Below, piece after piece: positions 5,997 to 6,355 of a stretch of 6,355 nt of DNA; position 1 is the stretch's first letter, and the number at the start of each line of letters is the position of its first letter. Source of the DNA: Alkanindiges sp. (GTDB lineage: Bacteria > Pseudomonadota > Gammaproteobacteria > Pseudomonadales > Moraxellaceae); contig JASLIR010000007.1 of the NCBI GenBank assembly GCA_030152125.1, positions 1-6,355 on the forward strand. The letters run 5' to 3'. The notes under the pieces are model-generated. The model did not search any database and was not told where the DNA came from. It was given only the letters and a program-made list of their open reading frames with translations. The translations under genes were made by a program, and so were the position numbers.

Positions 5997-6355
5997 TTAT
6001 CTTGCATAAATTACTTCCATGCCGCCTTCGTCATCATCGTCAAAGTCGTCGTCATCAAAATCATCGTCGTCGTGATCATCACCCAGACGTGCAGCACGGC
6101 GTGCAGCCTTGTAGGCTTCTTTGGCTGCCAGCGCATTTTCGCGGGTTTCCTGCTCCAGACGCTCACGGAACTCTTTCTTGGCCTGTGCAAAGTCAGGATC
6201 TTCCTGTTCGCGTTCCTGTTCCTGCTCAATCTGGTCCATCAGGTAATATGCTACCTTCATGGTGCCTTCTTTGGTTAAACCGGAACAACGGAATACCGGG
6301 CCAGTCCAGCCTAACTCCGCCACAATTTGGGTACACCACTCGTTATGGGTTTCTT
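5997..6355 (-). CDS. obg: Obg/CgtA GTPase, C-terminal part (5' end beyond window edge)
   Basis: This is the last 118 residues of the Obg family GTPase, which binds the 50S subunit and acts in late ribosome assembly and stress control. The reading frame is open to the right edge and encodes [20 protein letters not shown], which corresponds to the end of the G domain. The GTG at 6321-6323 is an internal Val, not a start. A long charged helix follows (about 6135-6245, rich in Glu, Gln, Arg and Lys), then an aspartate tract of DDDDF repeats (6030-6080), ending in EVIYAR. An acidic tail of this kind is characteristic of proteobacterial Obg and is its most variable part. The gene stops 19 bases before the preferred proB start. 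The obg-proB order is common in gammaproteobacteria. The glycine-rich Obg fold and the G1-G3 motifs lie outside the window. Confidence 0.93.
   Translation of the reverse strand, partial: ETHNEWCTQIVAELGWTGPVFRCSGLTKEGTMKVAYYLMDQIEQEQEREQEDPDFAQAKKEFRERLEQETRENALAAKEAYKAARRAARLGDDHDDDDFDDDDFDDDDEGGMEVIYAR
6030..6080 (-). repeat. Aspartate-coding low-complexity tract in obg
   Basis: Seventeen codons encode [17 protein letters not shown] through mixed GAT and GAC codons, giving an imperfect trinucleotide repeat with a DDDDF unit seen twice. The mixed codons argue for selection on the acidic protein sequence rather than recent slippage. Confidence 0.8.

Noticed and set aside
5892..6278. 128-residue plus-strand open frame rich in Val and Ile
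   Set aside because: It is the antisense of the obg tail and proB start. The apparent hydrophobic protein arises from the complement of Asp codons.
6321..6323. GTG as start codon of a separate 108-residue gene
   Set aside because: The frame stays open to the window edge and encodes the conserved Obg segment upstream of this codon, so it is an internal Val.

Overview
The window looks like chromosomal DNA of a gammaproteobacterium, probably in the Pseudomonas/marine-gammaproteobacterial range. The case rests on the obg-proB gene pair, an Obg C-terminal tail that is long, charged and aspartate-rich, and a glutamate 5-kinase with a GRGGM-type loop and a PUA domain. Base composition looks close to balanced by eye (not counted). 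No mobile elements, tRNAs, rRNAs or CRISPR repeats are visible.

Layout from left to right. (1) Positions 1-2741 hold four genes, all on the minus strand, so transcription runs 2741 towards 1. They are an SCPx-type thiolase, a FAS1-like/MaoC N-terminal-type dehydratase subunit, a MaoC enoyl-CoA hydratase with the complete catalytic motif, and a short-chain dehydrogenase cut by the left window edge. Spacing is tight (24, 10 and 40 bases), which suggests one operon. (2) Positions 2742-2892 form a divergent control region with two near-identical 16-bp palindromes and candidate promoters in both directions. (3) Positions 2893-3525 (plus strand) encode a TetR-family repressor, the obvious candidate to bind those palindromes. 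(4) Positions 3548-4672 (minus strand) encode a protein of unknown function with a probable beta-propeller fold, convergent with the tetR gene. (5) Positions 4673-4843 are non-coding and hold a perfect 10-bp hairpin just after proB. (6) Positions 4844-5977 are proB, and 5997-6355 are the 3' part of obg/cgtA, both on the minus strand.

How the genes work together. The four-gene operon supplies the last three steps of a beta-oxidation turn: hydration (two hot-dog subunits), dehydrogenation (SDR) and thiolysis (SCPx-like thiolase). No acyl-CoA ligase or acyl-CoA dehydrogenase lies in the window. Each enzyme has a counterpart in the eukaryotic peroxisomal (R)-specific pathway, where MFE-2 (SDR plus two-repeat hydratase 2) and SCPx handle branched-chain and sterol side-chain acyl-CoAs. 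A TetR-controlled catabolic operon for branched, isoprenoid or steroid-like acyl chains is therefore the best reading; the substrate is inference. The obg-proB side is ordinary housekeeping: a ribosome-assembly GTPase and the first enzyme of proline synthesis.
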